Source of the DNA: Amyelois transitella
Lineage: Eukaryota > Arthropoda > Insecta > Lepidoptera > Pyralidae
Assembly: GCF_032362555.1 (NCBI RefSeq)
Contig: NC_083518.1
Location: forward strand, 5,468,501-5,532,500
Direction: 5' to 3'
DNA: 64,000 bases
Part shown: piece after piece, positions 47,148 to 59,200 of the stretch
Numbering within the stretch: the stretch's first letter is position 1
Layout: the number at the start of each line of letters is the position of its first letter
The notes under the pieces: model-generated
Database searches by the model: none
What the model was told of the DNA's origin: nothing
Seen by the model: the letters and a program-made list of their open reading frames with translations, nothing else
Translations under genes and position numbers: made by a program

Positions 47148-48391
47148 CTACTTTTGCCGTCTAGATGAGAATATGTTTAGATATTTTCCCCTCGTCATTT
47201 CTTTTGCCTCTTCTAGTCCTAGTTGGTAAGCAAGATCATGAAGTTGTTTCACTTCCATTATGAAGACACTTGTGGACAGAGTACTGAGTTCTGCAATAAA
47301 AAAAGCTATTCTGTAGTAGGTAGCTATAGCAGCACAGATTATCTCCAATGTAGATTGGAACTTATGTGTTGAGACTTGTGCAGTACCAGAAAGGCAGAAA
47401 GTTTCCCATGGTCCATCCAAATGAATTAAGGTGTATGGCATGACTTTTGACTATTGAACACATTTTAAGACAAATGGACATTTAAGGAATCTATCAGCTT
47501 TTCCTGTTATAAACTATACTTGTAGTATAGTGAGCTATTACTCAGTTGTACTAGTATAAACTTCTGAAAACAGCAGAACAGTAAACAAAACTGTCAGTAA
47601 CTCCATGGTAATCACCGACTTTCCAATCTTGACCATCACATAGAGCGTACACAAACAGGACTAGAACTCCTAATGATTCAAAGATATTTTTTACTCCTAG
47701 TCCTAAAAAAATATGTTTGAACAGTTTTTACAATGTAATCAATAGATACTCACGTTGCATGTAATTAACATCTGAAACAGTCAGACCCTTATTCCATGAG
47801 GGGGGAGATTGATTACCCGACTGCACGGGCGCAAACTCAGATACACCTGGAACTGCAAAAGTATCAGTAGAACATTGGCCTTCTTCACAGTTGGTTAAAT
47901 TATAATTCCCATCACCCATTATTTATGTTCAAAATATAAACGGTTTAACCGAAAGTCTAGACCAAAACAATACGTTACGTATGACTAAACGGTGGATTGA
48001 CAACTGTATATTCCAAAGCATTCGCGCCATTTTTGAAAACTAACATTACTCTCTAGATTTCTAACTCAAGTTACAAGAACTTCATTGATAGAGACTCTAT
48101 ATAAGGTAAGTTGCGCTCACTTTGTTCTGGCCATAATTCGGGTGAAGCACGATCTAACTTCTCCAAGCTCAGTAAACTTTCTTCCAAGGATGCCAAAGGA
48201 ATATCATCAGATGCTGCTTGTCCTGCGAAAATGCACAATAGCATCTTGCTTCAATGGATTGCGATCAAATTTAAATACCACTTGAACAGTAATAAATTCT
48301 GATAAAAAAATAATTTATTCAATAGCTAGTATGTATGAGCAAGCAGATAAGATTTACCTTCCTGTTCCAATGAACTCTGTTTCGCGGCCAT
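47148..48391 (-). CDS. lin-52: Lin-52, DREAM/MuvB complex subunit
   Basis: Small scaffold protein of the MuvB core that links pocket proteins to cell-cycle gene promoters. Four short exons on the minus strand: 48391-48358, 48222-48121, 47852-47754, 47290-47148; total 125 aa (human LIN52 116). Exon 2 carries LLSLEKLDRASPELWPEQ, holding the LxSxExL pocket-binding motif and, at Ser38, the serine before proline that is the DYRK1A site (Ser28) in human. Exon 3 begins IPGVSEFAP. Exon 4 ends with LAYQLGLEEAKEMTRGKYLN, the conserved C-terminal helix that binds LIN9. All junctions are GT..AG and in phase. The small exons hide the gene: longer frames starting at 47441 and 47919 read through introns. 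It converges on the P450 and diverges from eS19. Confidence 0.95.
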
Positions 48392-48764
48392 TTTCTGATT
48401 ATTGACAACTCAACTCATATAATCAACATTGTTATTTCTGTCTTTGGTCTCTTAACTTTGACAAGCAAAGACAAGAATGTGTCGGATAGAACCAGTAAGA
48501 TGGATCACTGACGTAGTACCTACAACTATGCGTATGATATATTATGATGTGAGGCTGCCCTAATATTTTTGTCTTAGTTTTGTCGTCTCAAATAGTCTTT
48601 GGTTGTTCACTTGTATACCACGGCTACTAGAAAACTGGTCGATAAAAACTTGTAGCAAAAACTAGTGCTCAAAATACTTGCCATACTATCAAAAGTAAAT
48701 TGACCTTACTAAGAAATAAAAACGTTTAAAAGCCTCCTATCAATATCCTCATACATAATACATA

Positions 48765-48905
48765 CATAAAATCACGCTAGGTATCACGCACGTAGGTAGA
48801 GGCTACATATTTCCACTTGCCACGATCTCTGCATACTTCCTTCGCTTCATCCACATTCATTACTCTCTTCTTAGAAGCTCGGTGGTTTCAGATACTCTTT
48901 ACCTG
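48765..48905 (-). repeat. Microsatellite-bounded repeat, family B, diverged
   Basis: ATACATACATAAAATCACGC, then TTTCCACTTGCCACGATCTC, CTTCGCTTCATCCACATTCA and GCTCGGTGGTTTCAGATACT. The usual CCCGGAGGGG block is degraded. It lies between lin-52 and eS19. Confidence 0.8.
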
Positions 48906-49243
48906 TCGCGTAAATACGCAAATCTCAACTCAAACTTTTTTTTTCATTCAGTGTTACCGACCCTACTGTTTTAACAGTAGATTTGCTGTTTTCACATTGA
49001 TGTCCTTGTTTTCTGTTTGATTCCTATTTTTTACTGTTTTTCAACTAGCGCTCGCCACCTATTATACTCTGCAAACATGTTTTGATAACCACTACGTAAT
49101 AAAACACAATGACACTAGATGGCAGTATACTCCTTCGTCAAGATTCGAGGGAATTCCTGATCACATTATGTGTTTTACAGTCATATTTTTAAGCAGGGGA
49201 AATCCCAATTTATGTTAATTATACATATATAATTTTACTTCTT

Positions 49244-49503
49244 GTGTCGTGTGGTTCCCGGCACAAATACAAAAAAGAATAGGACCACTCCATCTCTTTC
49301 CCATGGATGTCGTAAAAGACGACTTAGGGATAGGCTTATAAACTTGGGATTCTTTTTTAGGCGATGGGCTAGCAACCTGTCACTATTTGAATCTCAATTC
49401 TATCATTGAGCCAAATAGCTGAACGTGGCCATTCAGTCTATTCGAGACGTGTCTCTGTCTACCCCGCAAGGGATATAGACGTGACCATATGTATGTATGT
49501 ATG
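49244..49503 (+). repeat. Microsatellite-tailed repeat A, reference copy
   Basis: Best complete forward copy: TGTCGTGTGGTTCCCGGCAC, AGAATAGGACCACTCCATCT, CATGGATGTCGTAAAAGACG, TTAGGCGATGGGCTAGCAAC, CACTATTTGAATCTCAATTC, AGCTGAACGTGGCCATTCAG, ACCCCGCAAGGGATATAGAC, then GTATGTATGTATG. It lies 260 bp upstream of the eS19 promoter. No ORF, no tRNA or 5S-like A/B boxes, and no terminal inverted repeats, so its transposition class stays open. Confidence 0.9.
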
Positions 49504-49760
49504 AATAGAATAGAATAGATTTTCAAATTCTATAATTTTACTTTGATTTTTGTTCTTTTATTATTGTAATAACAAATATGTCAATGTATGTGAGTTCTTG
49601 TAATTAATAAAATTGTTTATTCATTATTATTATATGAGCAAAATTATTAAATCTGCCTTTTTTACATACTGTTCTCTACTGTTTTTTAGGCGAGTTGTTG
49701 TTTTTTAGCTTTTTGGGATTGGCAACACTGTTTTCATTGTTTCTTCCATTCTTTCAATTT

Positions 49761-49791
49761 CTTTCTCTTCCGGCTGTCAACTGAAGGCAAG
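49761..49791 (+). promoter_or_regulatory. TCT/TOP-type core promoter of RpS19
   Basis: The pyrimidine run CTTTCTCTTCCGGC fits the polypyrimidine initiator (YC+1TTTY) of ribosomal protein genes. A donor-like GCAAG|GTGGGTG follows at 49791, so a short untranslated first exon spliced to the ATG exon at 50392 is likely. Inference from motif, spacing and gene identity. Confidence 0.55.
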
Positions 49792-50177
49792 GTGGGTGAA
49801 TGCCACATGTGTGTAATTTTGTGAATTTTGGGTATATTTCAACAGAATACGGTGTTAATTTATAAGTTTTGAACAATTAAGGTAATATAAGTTTTAAATT
49901 TTACCAAAATATTAGTATGCAGTAGGTATTCTTTTGCGGGAATGTTACTAATGAAACTACGCCACTTACGTTGTGTGTTATTAAATTACAATATGTAATG
50001 TAATAGCGTTGTAATTTAATTTATTACATAGGGAAGCATTCCCACATTTTCGTGTTGATTAGTTTTCGTACAAACTCTTAGTAAGTAGTCTTAAAGTATG
50101 TAAAACGATCTTAATATTATAACCTCACTTTTAGTCAGTGCATTGCATTGACGAAATTTATAGACAAGAAAATTAAA

Positions 50178-50282
50178 TACATCTTACATGCAATCACGTT
50201 TATACCCCGCGGGGACAGACGGAGTAGACAAAGCCAACAGCTTCGACACGACAGAAAGAAGGCCATGTTCAGCTCTACTGCT
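50178..50282 (-). repeat. Microsatellite-tailed repeat A, degraded fragment
   Basis: ATACATCTTACATGCAATCA, CCCCGCGGGGACAGACGGAG and AAGGCCATGTTCAGCT are recognisable. It lies in the presumed first intron of eS19. Confidence 0.6.
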
Positions 50283-50391
50283 TAATTTTTTATTAAAAAT
50301 CTGAATAAACTTATCCATTGAAAAGAATATACGTAGTCTTCGCTTTCATTTCGTTTTCAAAAATTAAAGTTTTATATTTAACTTATTTCAG

Positions 50392-52103
50392 ATGCGTTCC
50401 GTCACGCTAAAAGATGTTGAACAAGATAAGGTTGTCAAGTTCATCGCTGCCCATTTAAAGAAGTAAGTTACTTATAAAAAATTATACCAAAAAACTAATT
50501 TTTATGCTTTTAAGATAATATTTGTGTAGAAAGTTAGGTATGACAGGGTACACTTATTTAAAAAAAATATTATCATCAATAAACAAAACACTTGGATAAT
50601 AACATCACCATATCCATCATTAATAAATTTTTTAAAACTGCTCAAAGCTACAAAACACAAACAATATTTTTGCTTTCTGATTTGTGATGACCATGAGTTA
50701 ATAGCCAAATAAATTCTTGTGACTGCAAAATTAAAATTATACTAGATAATTAAAATTATACTAGATAATTTTAATTTTGTAGTCCTTCTTCAGTCAGTTA
50801 TTTCTAACAAATATTGTTGTTAAACTTTAAGGACGGGCAAGATCAAGGTACCAGAACACATGGACTTGGTGAAGACCGCCCGCTTCAAGGAGTTGGCTCC
50901 TTACGATCCTGACTGGTTCTATGTGAGATGTGCGGCAGTCATGCGTCATATCTACATCCGGTCTCCAGTTGGAGTTAAGACTGTCACCAAGATCTTTGGT
51001 GGCCGCAAACGTAATGGAGTCACACCCTCGCACTTCTGCAGGTAATGTAATCATGAATACATTTTTCAGTTATTTACAGGAAAAGGCAGTTTGAAATGAA
51101 TATTTAGGGCAAATAATTTCTTTATGGCTGTAAGATAAGAGTTTGGAAGGAATTAATTGATATCATTGCATTGTAATAGAACTCCTTATTCTGCCTTTGA
51201 GTCATTTACTAATGTTTGCTTTTTGTCTAGTCTGGCCTTTGCTTTCTTTGCTATATATTAAATTTTAAATTAAGCTAAAAGTAAATACCAGCAATTAAAA
51301 AAAATTACAGAGAAAGATGAATGGAGGAAGCTATACTTAACTCCACCGACAAGAGTTAGCACTTAAATTTGAGAAGACAAACAAATATTTACATTACTTT
51401 GTTGGTTGCGAATAAAAACAAAAACTGTTTGACTGATTTTGATGATTTGGGGTATAGAGACAGACAAAACCTTCAACAATTATCAAAAAAAGAAAATTAG
51501 TTTTTTTTTCTGGAAATTCTCATAGACTTAATGTCCTATGCAAAAGTTAGGTTAGGTGACAATCTTTCATCCTCCTCTTTTTTAATAAGTCATAATATCA
51601 AGATGTTCAAGTGACATACTTAGGCCATTTTACAATTTAGGTGTTCTGATAGACACTCCTTTTGAAAGCTAGTCATTTATATCCAAGTAGCAAAAAGGCT
51701 ACTCATTATCATGGATATATATATGTTCTTGCCTGTCAATTTGCATATATTTCCAGTCATGATTTTCCTCGTGGGCCAACTGAAATGCGCAAAGAGTTAT
51801 GCCATTAGGATTTTGTTTTTAAATTAATCCTGTAGACCCAACACACTTGATGTATTAGTATTTTTCACTCTCATAATTTTAGTGTGCCTTTTTTTTAATT
51901 ATAAATTTGTATTTGGTTCCAGATCTTCTGGAAGCATTGCTCGCAAAGCGCTGCAAGCCTTGGAAGCCCTTAAGTTGGTGGAGAAAGTCCCTGATGGTGG
52001 CCGTATTCTCACTGTACAGGGCAGGCGCGATTTGGACAGACTTGCAGCTCAAGCCCGCTTAAAGGCCAAACAACAGGCCAAGCAGAGTGTGATTGTCCTG
52101 TAA
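50392..52103 (+). CDS. RpS19: Ribosomal protein eS19 (RpS19)
   Basis: Small-subunit ribosomal protein needed for 18S rRNA 3' maturation. Three coding exons: 50392-50462, 50832-51041, 51923-52103; 153 aa, the usual eukaryotic length. Recognisable stretches: [110 protein letters not shown]. The ATG immediately follows a splice acceptor (TTATTTCAG|ATG), as in many ribosomal protein genes, so the 5' UTR exon is upstream near 49761. AATAAA at 52110-52115 lies only 7 nt after the stop codon. The coding introns hold no snoRNA I can recognise. Confidence 0.97.
50721..50784. repeat. Short tandem repeat inside an inverted repeat
   Basis: GACTGCAAAATTAAAATTAT and its near complement at the right edge enclose two direct copies of a 20-bp unit (TTAAAATTATACTAGATAAT). 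In eS19 coding intron 1, 48 bp before the next exon. Confidence 0.8.
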
Positions 52104-52109
52104 TTAACT

Positions 52110-52115
52110 AATAAA
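52110..52115 (+). promoter_or_regulatory. Poly(A) signal of RpS19
   Basis: AATAAA seven nucleotides after the stop codon. Confidence 0.65.
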
Positions 52116-52418
52116 AAAGCTTTAAAAACTAATCTTTTTTTTTATCATCTCATGTCATTATCCAGTAGAAGTAGAAGCAAATCAATAAATAACTGTTCTT
52201 AGTAATCAAATCTTGGTACTGTAGGCCTGAAAATAAAAGCAACCATGTTCAAACTACATATTTGGATCTCCATTCCATCTTTGGGCCGTGCAGTGGCATG
52301 TAGCCATTCGGTTTATTTTAAGATTATTGGCTGTCTTTTTCCAAAATGGTTATGGACGTGAGGTAGGTACCTAGGTTTACTGTATAGGTTTTGTAAATAA
52401 AGAAATTAATATATAATG

Positions 52419-52640
52419 ATTGTTGTGTTACGAGATACTAACTTAACGATACTGTATTATATAATAATACTAATATAAAGATACTGTATTATATAATAAA
52501 ACTTATAAAGATAAACATCCAAGATCCAGGCAAATCAGAAAAAGTTCTTTTCTCATCATGCTCAGGCCGGGATTTGAACCCGGGACCTCCGGTGTCACAG
52601 ACAAGCGTACCTACTACCCCTGTGCCACAGAGGTTTCCAA
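52419..52640 (-). repeat. tRNA-headed SINE
   Basis: On the minus strand the element starts with a tRNA-like region: A-box-like TGTGGCACAGGGGTAGTAGG and a clear B box, GGTTCAAATCC, inside GGAGGTCCCGGGTTC. It continues with CATGATGAGAAAAGAACTTT and TGCCTGGATCTTGGATGTTT, a body typical of a lepidopteran tRNA-derived SINE. Near its tail a word ATACTGTATTATATAATA occurs twice. It lies between eS19 and the SorLA-like gene. Confidence 0.85.
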
Positions 52641-53161
52641 AGTATGTTATAAACAATATAATGTATAATATTAAAACATGATTAAGATGGGAAGTAATTC
52701 GCAAAGGTTGAAAGGCAAACTGTGATTAAGCAGATTAAGTATCTCTTTCCATTCCAGCTTTCAGGTTACTGGAAAGAGAGAACAAGATATTGCTTTCGTT
52801 AACAAGAGGGTAGGTGGTATTTAACATATCAGTTTTTCAATATCCTGACGATTTTCAACCAATGACTGGGCTGCTTTTATTCAGCCTGTTCAAGACCTTT
52901 TTCGGGTGTCTCAAAAGAAATGAACAATACCTAGTCAATGTCATTTATCAAAATTAATTGTCAAGCTCACGCTCGCTCAGTGTCAAGTGTCAAGCAACAA
53001 GCAAACTGTCAAGTTAATATGGATTCAAAATTGTTGTGCAATTTTTTGATGTTTCGTTTGGTTGTTGTGTGACGTTGTGAGGTTGTGCGATATCATAGCA
53101 TTTATTTGCATCGCAGCTACTCTACCTACAGTTTGATTGAATGATCGGAGCTCGCGCTCAG

Positions 53162-53196
53162 TCAGTTTTCGTAGATTCACGTTTGTGTACGGACAT
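53162..53196 (+). promoter_or_regulatory. Inr + DPE core promoter of the SorLA-like gene
   Basis: TCAGTT (A+1 at 53164) fits the arthropod initiator, and GGACAT at 53191-53196 sits exactly at +28 to +33 and fits the downstream promoter element consensus. The predicted 5' UTR is 47 nt, ending at the ATG at 53211. No TATA box at -30. Predicted from motif and spacing only. Confidence 0.5.
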
Positions 53197-53210
53197 GCAG
53201 TGATCTCAAA

Positions 53211-56200
53211 ATGTTAGCATTTGGACGAAACACGGTGTTTATTCCGCTAGTGTTTTGTGTATCATTTGTAATTAGCTTGAGGCAATATGGGACTTCGAGC
53301 GGGTCCCTGTACGTGGCAGAAGATTTGTCAGAAAGGGGCCAGAAGTATACCATTATAAACAGAATTAATGAAGAGGATAGTACACAAATAGAAAGGAGAA
53401 AACGCGAAGCGGCCCCGTCTCCTCCTGTTGTACAGAAAAATATTAGTACATGGGTAATGATCCGTTTCCTTATTACAATTCATTCGCTCCCCTTTGTTGT
53501 GTTTATTTATATTACTCTCTCCCGTATCACGCAAAGATTTGATGTGTTTACCGTTATCACCCACCTTGTCTGCTCGTCATTGTCTGTTTTTGATAACGGC
53601 GCATTTTACTTTTTGTATGCTTTTTGTACAATAGTAAATTTTAATGATTATATGTAAAATATTATACACACATGTTATTGCAAAATTGCCTTGTCATGCA
53701 GATACTTGACACCTTTCCAATTTTTTAAATAATCATTGTAGTGCTATCTACTACCTACATATAAAATTATAAAACCATTAATCTCATTGGCACCTATTAC
53801 TATTTTTAATTTAAAAGTAGGTATGCTATCTTAAAGCTTGGTTATTTTCAAAATATTAAAACCTGCACTACATATTTTGCATGTTTATTTTGAAATATCA
53901 TAAATGTTCAATTTTTTTTTTTATAAAATTAAATTAGGCTAAAAGAATAAGAGTCTTCCTACTAAATAAAGATGTTTTTATATAGCTAATAATAATGTTT
54001 AATACATGTTGACTTACAATATTGAGATTGAGATTCAAATAGTGACAGGTTGCTAGCCCATCACCTAGAAGAATCCCTTGATTCTCCTTGGATCCTTGAT
54101 TGACTTTTACAATCTGCACAAGAAGAGAAGAAGCTGGAACACTGTTGTTTTGTTCCCTACAAGACCTGTATGGCAGCTTTATGCATTTGCTGTATAAATT
54201 AGTTATAAAAGTTAATTATTTTTTTTTCAAGACAACCCATCTAAATGACAGTCATCAGCAGCTCATGGTACACTGGGTAGGGGAAGGGTCAAATGTTATC
54301 ATTTGTCTAGCCCGAGATTCAGTGCCTAGGGCCAAAGGAGGAATCTCACCTTCAGCTCTCTTCATTTCTTATGACTATGGGAAGAACTTCACCAACAAAA
54401 CTGAAAGCTTCAGGCTCGGAGATGAGCCCAACAGTGGATATGCCCAGTTGGACAAGTTCTTCAATCATCCAAAGTATCCAGAGTTTGTGAGTACCACATT
54501 TTTATTTTATTTGTTTTAAGAAATCTACTAGTATTCAGCAATAAAAACAAGGAGTGTTACTTATTAAATTTGATAAATATATATTTCCAGTACATATTCA
54601 TTGGATAATTATAATATGTAAAATGTTATAATAATTTATAAGTTTTGTTGTTTCAACTTTTTTATGTATGTTACATTTATCTGTTTTGTGTTTAAGTATT
54701 GTAGTTCCATTCTATTTACAACAATTATTAGTAATAATCTAGAATACATTCAGGCAAAATTGCCTTATCTACATCTACTTATGGTACTTCAAACATTTCT
54801 TGTTTCTATTATATTATAACTTTGTGTATTCACAAAAGTTAAAAGTGACATTGACCTAAACATTGTTGAGATAAGCTATCAATATCTTACAAGTCTGATA
54901 AATGTTTGGTTACATGACAAAAACTCTGTAGAAAATTAAGAAAGGAAGTTTTGGATAGATGTTTTTTTTTTTATTAAATAAGGGTTTTTGCTGCCAAGTA
55001 AATGATAAGTTTAAATTAACTTTCACATTCAAACATTTAGTAGGATTATTCCATATATCTTAACCTTTTGTGCCTGAGGCTAATTTCCCAATTCCCATGC
55101 TAATTTCCAGAATTAAAAGTAAAACCTGTAGCTAGCAATGTCTCGTGTTATCTCTGTACCAAATAAATGACTAATACTTTAGTATTTCCTTAATAGTATG
55201 CATAATATGAATGGATTTTATAAGTGATATATTACATTTGGTCCAAACCTAAGTTAGCATTTTCGTGTTTTGGATGACATACCTAAATAAATCAAAAAGT
55301 CAATAACATAGAAATAACCAGTTGATATGTGGAGGATAAACATAAATCTGAATCTAATTTTATGTTTTCCTTGACGACGACTTCGATGACTGGGTATTTA
55401 TTTAGATATAAATTCATTTAAGGGAATTTCCCGCATAATTAACATAAAAAGAAACAGGATCTTAGCTATCGTGATATTTCTGATCGTGACTTCTTTTTCC
55501 TTGTATTTTATTTCCAATCCAATCACGTATGTATTTGTAACTAGCTTTGCGTTCTTCATTTCTATTCGCTTAAGAAATTACAGATTTTTGTTTCTATAGT
55601 GCTTTTCCTTTTTAGTGCGTGTTCGTGGACTCTACCAACAAGAAGTTGTATTACACCAGCGACAATGGGAGGAACATCCATCGGACCGACCTCAGTTTCC
55701 ATCCAAATGAGCTGGCCTTTGACGAGGAGTTGCCCGATCGATATGTTATTCTGGATAAAGTCGGCCCTAACAGGACGGTTAGTTAATTTTATTTAGAGCG
55801 AAGTAATTTCTGAAAAAGTTATGTGTCTGAAATAAATATAATTTGCAAGATTGACATCAATGTAAAGTACAAAGGAAGCGCAAAGTAAATGCATACTTAC
55901 CGAAATTTTTCAAATCAGATTGCAACTGGAATCACAGAAAGTGATAGACTATTATTTGGACAAATGTAGTGCCGCAGAAACTACTTTTATACTTGTTTCT
56001 AAATAGAAAAATACACTACTTGTGATGTCCACAAAGGAGGTAATCTACAAACTTAGTCTTTGTCAGGTGTAAAACATTTAATCTTGTTGCAGCTTTACCT
56101 CACCCTGGACGGCGGTAAATCATTCAAGATGATCCAAACTTACGTGAAATCGTTCTTCTGGTCTTCAGGGCCAGGTTTCTCAAAGACTTTCTATGTGGAA

Positions 56201-59200
56201 CGGTGGAAGCCTGATTGGACTAGCACCGTGTTCAGTGCGAGCGATCCCGCCGATTTGGGGAATGCTAACGTCCTCTTTGAAGAAGCCAAGGATTTCCAGA
56301 TCAAAGGAGATTTCATGTTTGCTACTAAGGAGTCTAAAGAGGTGAGTGTTTTCTCCCAATATTTACAAATTTATTATATATTTACTTAGTCACAAATCAT
56401 TCATTTCATTGAAAAATCTTTAATTGACTTCTTCAAAACCTTTTTATGTTTTTTTCATTAAGTTCAGTGTCAGTTTTATGCTGCCTCTGTAAAATACGCG
56501 AGCTCAACTTCTTCACGGTTTTTTTCTAAGTTGGTTGGTACCTAACTCATGTGGTCTCGGGCTCAAAGTACAGACTCCATTGGTATTCGAAAGTACTATG
56601 TCTATCGTCAATTCAACAAAGGACTTGTATTTCCATCAGTCGACGTCTTATCGAATGTTCCAGGAACAGACAGCATATCAAGTTAGATGTATGCCTCTGA
56701 TATAAAGCGAACTAAATTCATTGTATTTTGTAATCTATTATTAAGAAGTCAAGGAGTATTTAAGTTTGTAAGCCAAAACATATTGTTTATTTTGCTTGTT
56801 ACCTACAAGCTGAGCTCGTATGTCTCATGTTTCAACAATTTGATAGCTACCACGAATAATTGTTTATTTTATTTAAGCCGTCATAGGTATTCGTTAAGGT
56901 AATTTGATGTTAATAATTGCGCCATTAGCGGAGATAGCGTCCTAAAAATCCTTTTTAAAAGTCTTCAAAAATAACGAATTTCCCTAAGAGAAGTCGTGGG
57001 CCCTAAGCCCAATCGTCTTTTTGTGAACAAATTTTTTGTATCAATTGTTATTCGTGTACAGTAATTATCGTTTTTGCACGCATATTGGTTTTTTGAACTT
57101 TAACAAGTATAAAATAAACCTTCATGGCATAATTAACGTAAAATCTATATACTTATATATAATGGTGTGGTTATTTTTATATATGGTATTTTACGCATGT
57201 TTTAATCAATATAGGATGTTTAGAAAATAATTGTAGCTTCTGTTGTAAACTTATTTCGGTACCAACTAAATTTCAAATTACTCGTAAGTACTCCTAAAAA
57301 GAAAGACAATTGACTTTGCAAATACTCAAAAACTAATTTATATTTGATGGAAAGTGGTCACCAAAAGAACTTGTAATCAAATAAACATAAAGCCGATATT
57401 ATATCAGTATGTCTTTATCATATTGATAAAAATAAGATAGTGATTTGTTTATATTTTTTATTAAGTCTCATTAAAAATGTTTGGCACATGACGCAAACAA
57501 GTAAATAATAAACACATAAAAATTCACATAATATAATAACTCACCATTCAGTTTTATCTCGATTTCATAATGTTGAAAACTAGATCTGGATCTACATATA
57601 TTGGACGTATAGTTAATTCTATATAAGTAGTATCCTACTCCCGTGCCAATTTTATTTAGCGACTCTGCTACGATAACTGAAAATAATAATATACATTTCA
57701 TTAAACTCTGTTAAAAAGCTTTGAAATAATTCTTGAAGTCAAGTTAGTCGATTGATCATAACTGCTATTTCTCTTAGCCGATTATGGCGAAGTAGAGTTT
57801 TCACAACGCTCCTATGACAATTTATAATCCACATGTGAAAATCGCGTTCAAATTTGTTTGGTGTTTTTGTAGTTGTAGAGTGGTTTTGTAGTTACACAGG
57901 TATAACTTCCTTTTTTGAATTCTGTTATCAGTTTTTAGGAAAAATGCACATTTTCACTGTCTTATTATTCTTAGATTTTCTTCACAAAGTTCTCTGACTG
58001 ACGATTATTTAGAGTAAGGCATTGCGTTAGTTCTGCAGTGTGAACGTACCCTCAGCATCACATTTGTAAGGAAGAAGTAGCAATCGTCGCAAGGAAGTTT
58101 CTAAAGTGAATAATGCGAGGCAAATTGCTTGCCTCTGTTGTCCCCTGTATGTACTTGGTTCAATTTTAGGTTAACTCCAGGTTAACTACTTATTTACAAC
58201 GCCGATGTTTTCCTTTAAAGTCTATCGAATTAATAGTAATTATTGCTAACAATGGCGTATACCTAACAGTATGTAATAGCGATAGGTTATTCCGCCTTTA
58301 AGCGATCCACCTAATCGTGAACTTCGAGTGACGTGATCATTGGCTCTGTCTATCCTGTGAGAGGTAAAGACGTGATATGTATGTGTAACACAGGTCTAAG
58401 ACTTGAGCAAAATGATTGTATGTTTGTTACTAATAATACTCGTTTAGTTTTGCTGCTCTCACCATTTTCGCACTTTCTGAAAAGGTTTTCCTATCCATGA
58501 GATTCAACAAAGTAGAAGTCATAGTTCTTTGTTTCATAGTAGTTTCTTTGTTACATATTTTAACCAGAAAATGTTCTTTATCCACCATAGGTATAGTCAC
58601 CTACTTATAACTAACTAATAGGCAATCTATTACCTGTACCAAACACTTTATCACTTACGAAGTAGACTTAGTTCAACAGTCGCAAACGCAAAAAATAATA
58701 TATGCGAATTTAAGTACGTACCTTCATTATCAGTTAGCTGGAAATTAATGTTTGGGGAAAATTAATAAACTCAAGATTTTCCTCTAAAACATGCATCCAA
58801 TGAATGATTGATCGATGAATGAATCTTCTTGTCTAATGCATAAGAGCATTTTTAGAATGATATGATAATGTTATGTTTATTATTCTTCGTATTTTATTGA
58901 AAACTTCCGTGTAACTATCTTGAAAATATATATAAATATACACGGGGCAAATTACACAGATTGAGCTAGCCTATAGGATAAAATAATTATATATCTGTAG
59001 GCTATCTGATAGATAGTTTAGGTAGAAAAACAAATTACCTAAGCTGTTCTATTTCTATCCGTCTCTTATCTTTCGTTCTGATTCTGACCTCTAATAAATG
59101 TACCAATCTGTAGGAAAGAAAACTATTCAAAACTTATATTATTATCGACTTCGAAGGTTAACACTTTTATCGTCTTTATTTTATTATAATTATTTGGACT

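Noticed and set aside
47148-47441. 97-codon minus-strand ORF as a stand-alone protein
   Set aside because: Only 47148-47290 is coding (lin-52 exon 4); upstream residues come from the intron before the acceptor TTATTGCAG.
47728-47919. 63-codon minus-strand ORF starting MGDGNYN
   Set aside because: The conserved part starts after the acceptor TTTTGCAG at 47853; the ATG at 47919 lies in the preceding intron.
51042-51922. snoRNA inside the eS19 intron
   Set aside because: Ribosomal protein introns often host snoRNAs, but I could not find a convincing C/D or H/ACA pair.
52553-52632. Possible tRNA gene on the minus strand
   Set aside because: Has tRNA-like A and B boxes but no clean cloverleaf acceptor, and it continues into a body typical of a lepidopteran SINE; called the SINE head instead.
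53454-53657. Extension of the first SorLA-like exon into hydrophobic sequence
   Set aside because: The residues after 53453 come from reading past the donor TGG|GTAATG; the next exon at 54232 continues the VPS10 domain in frame.
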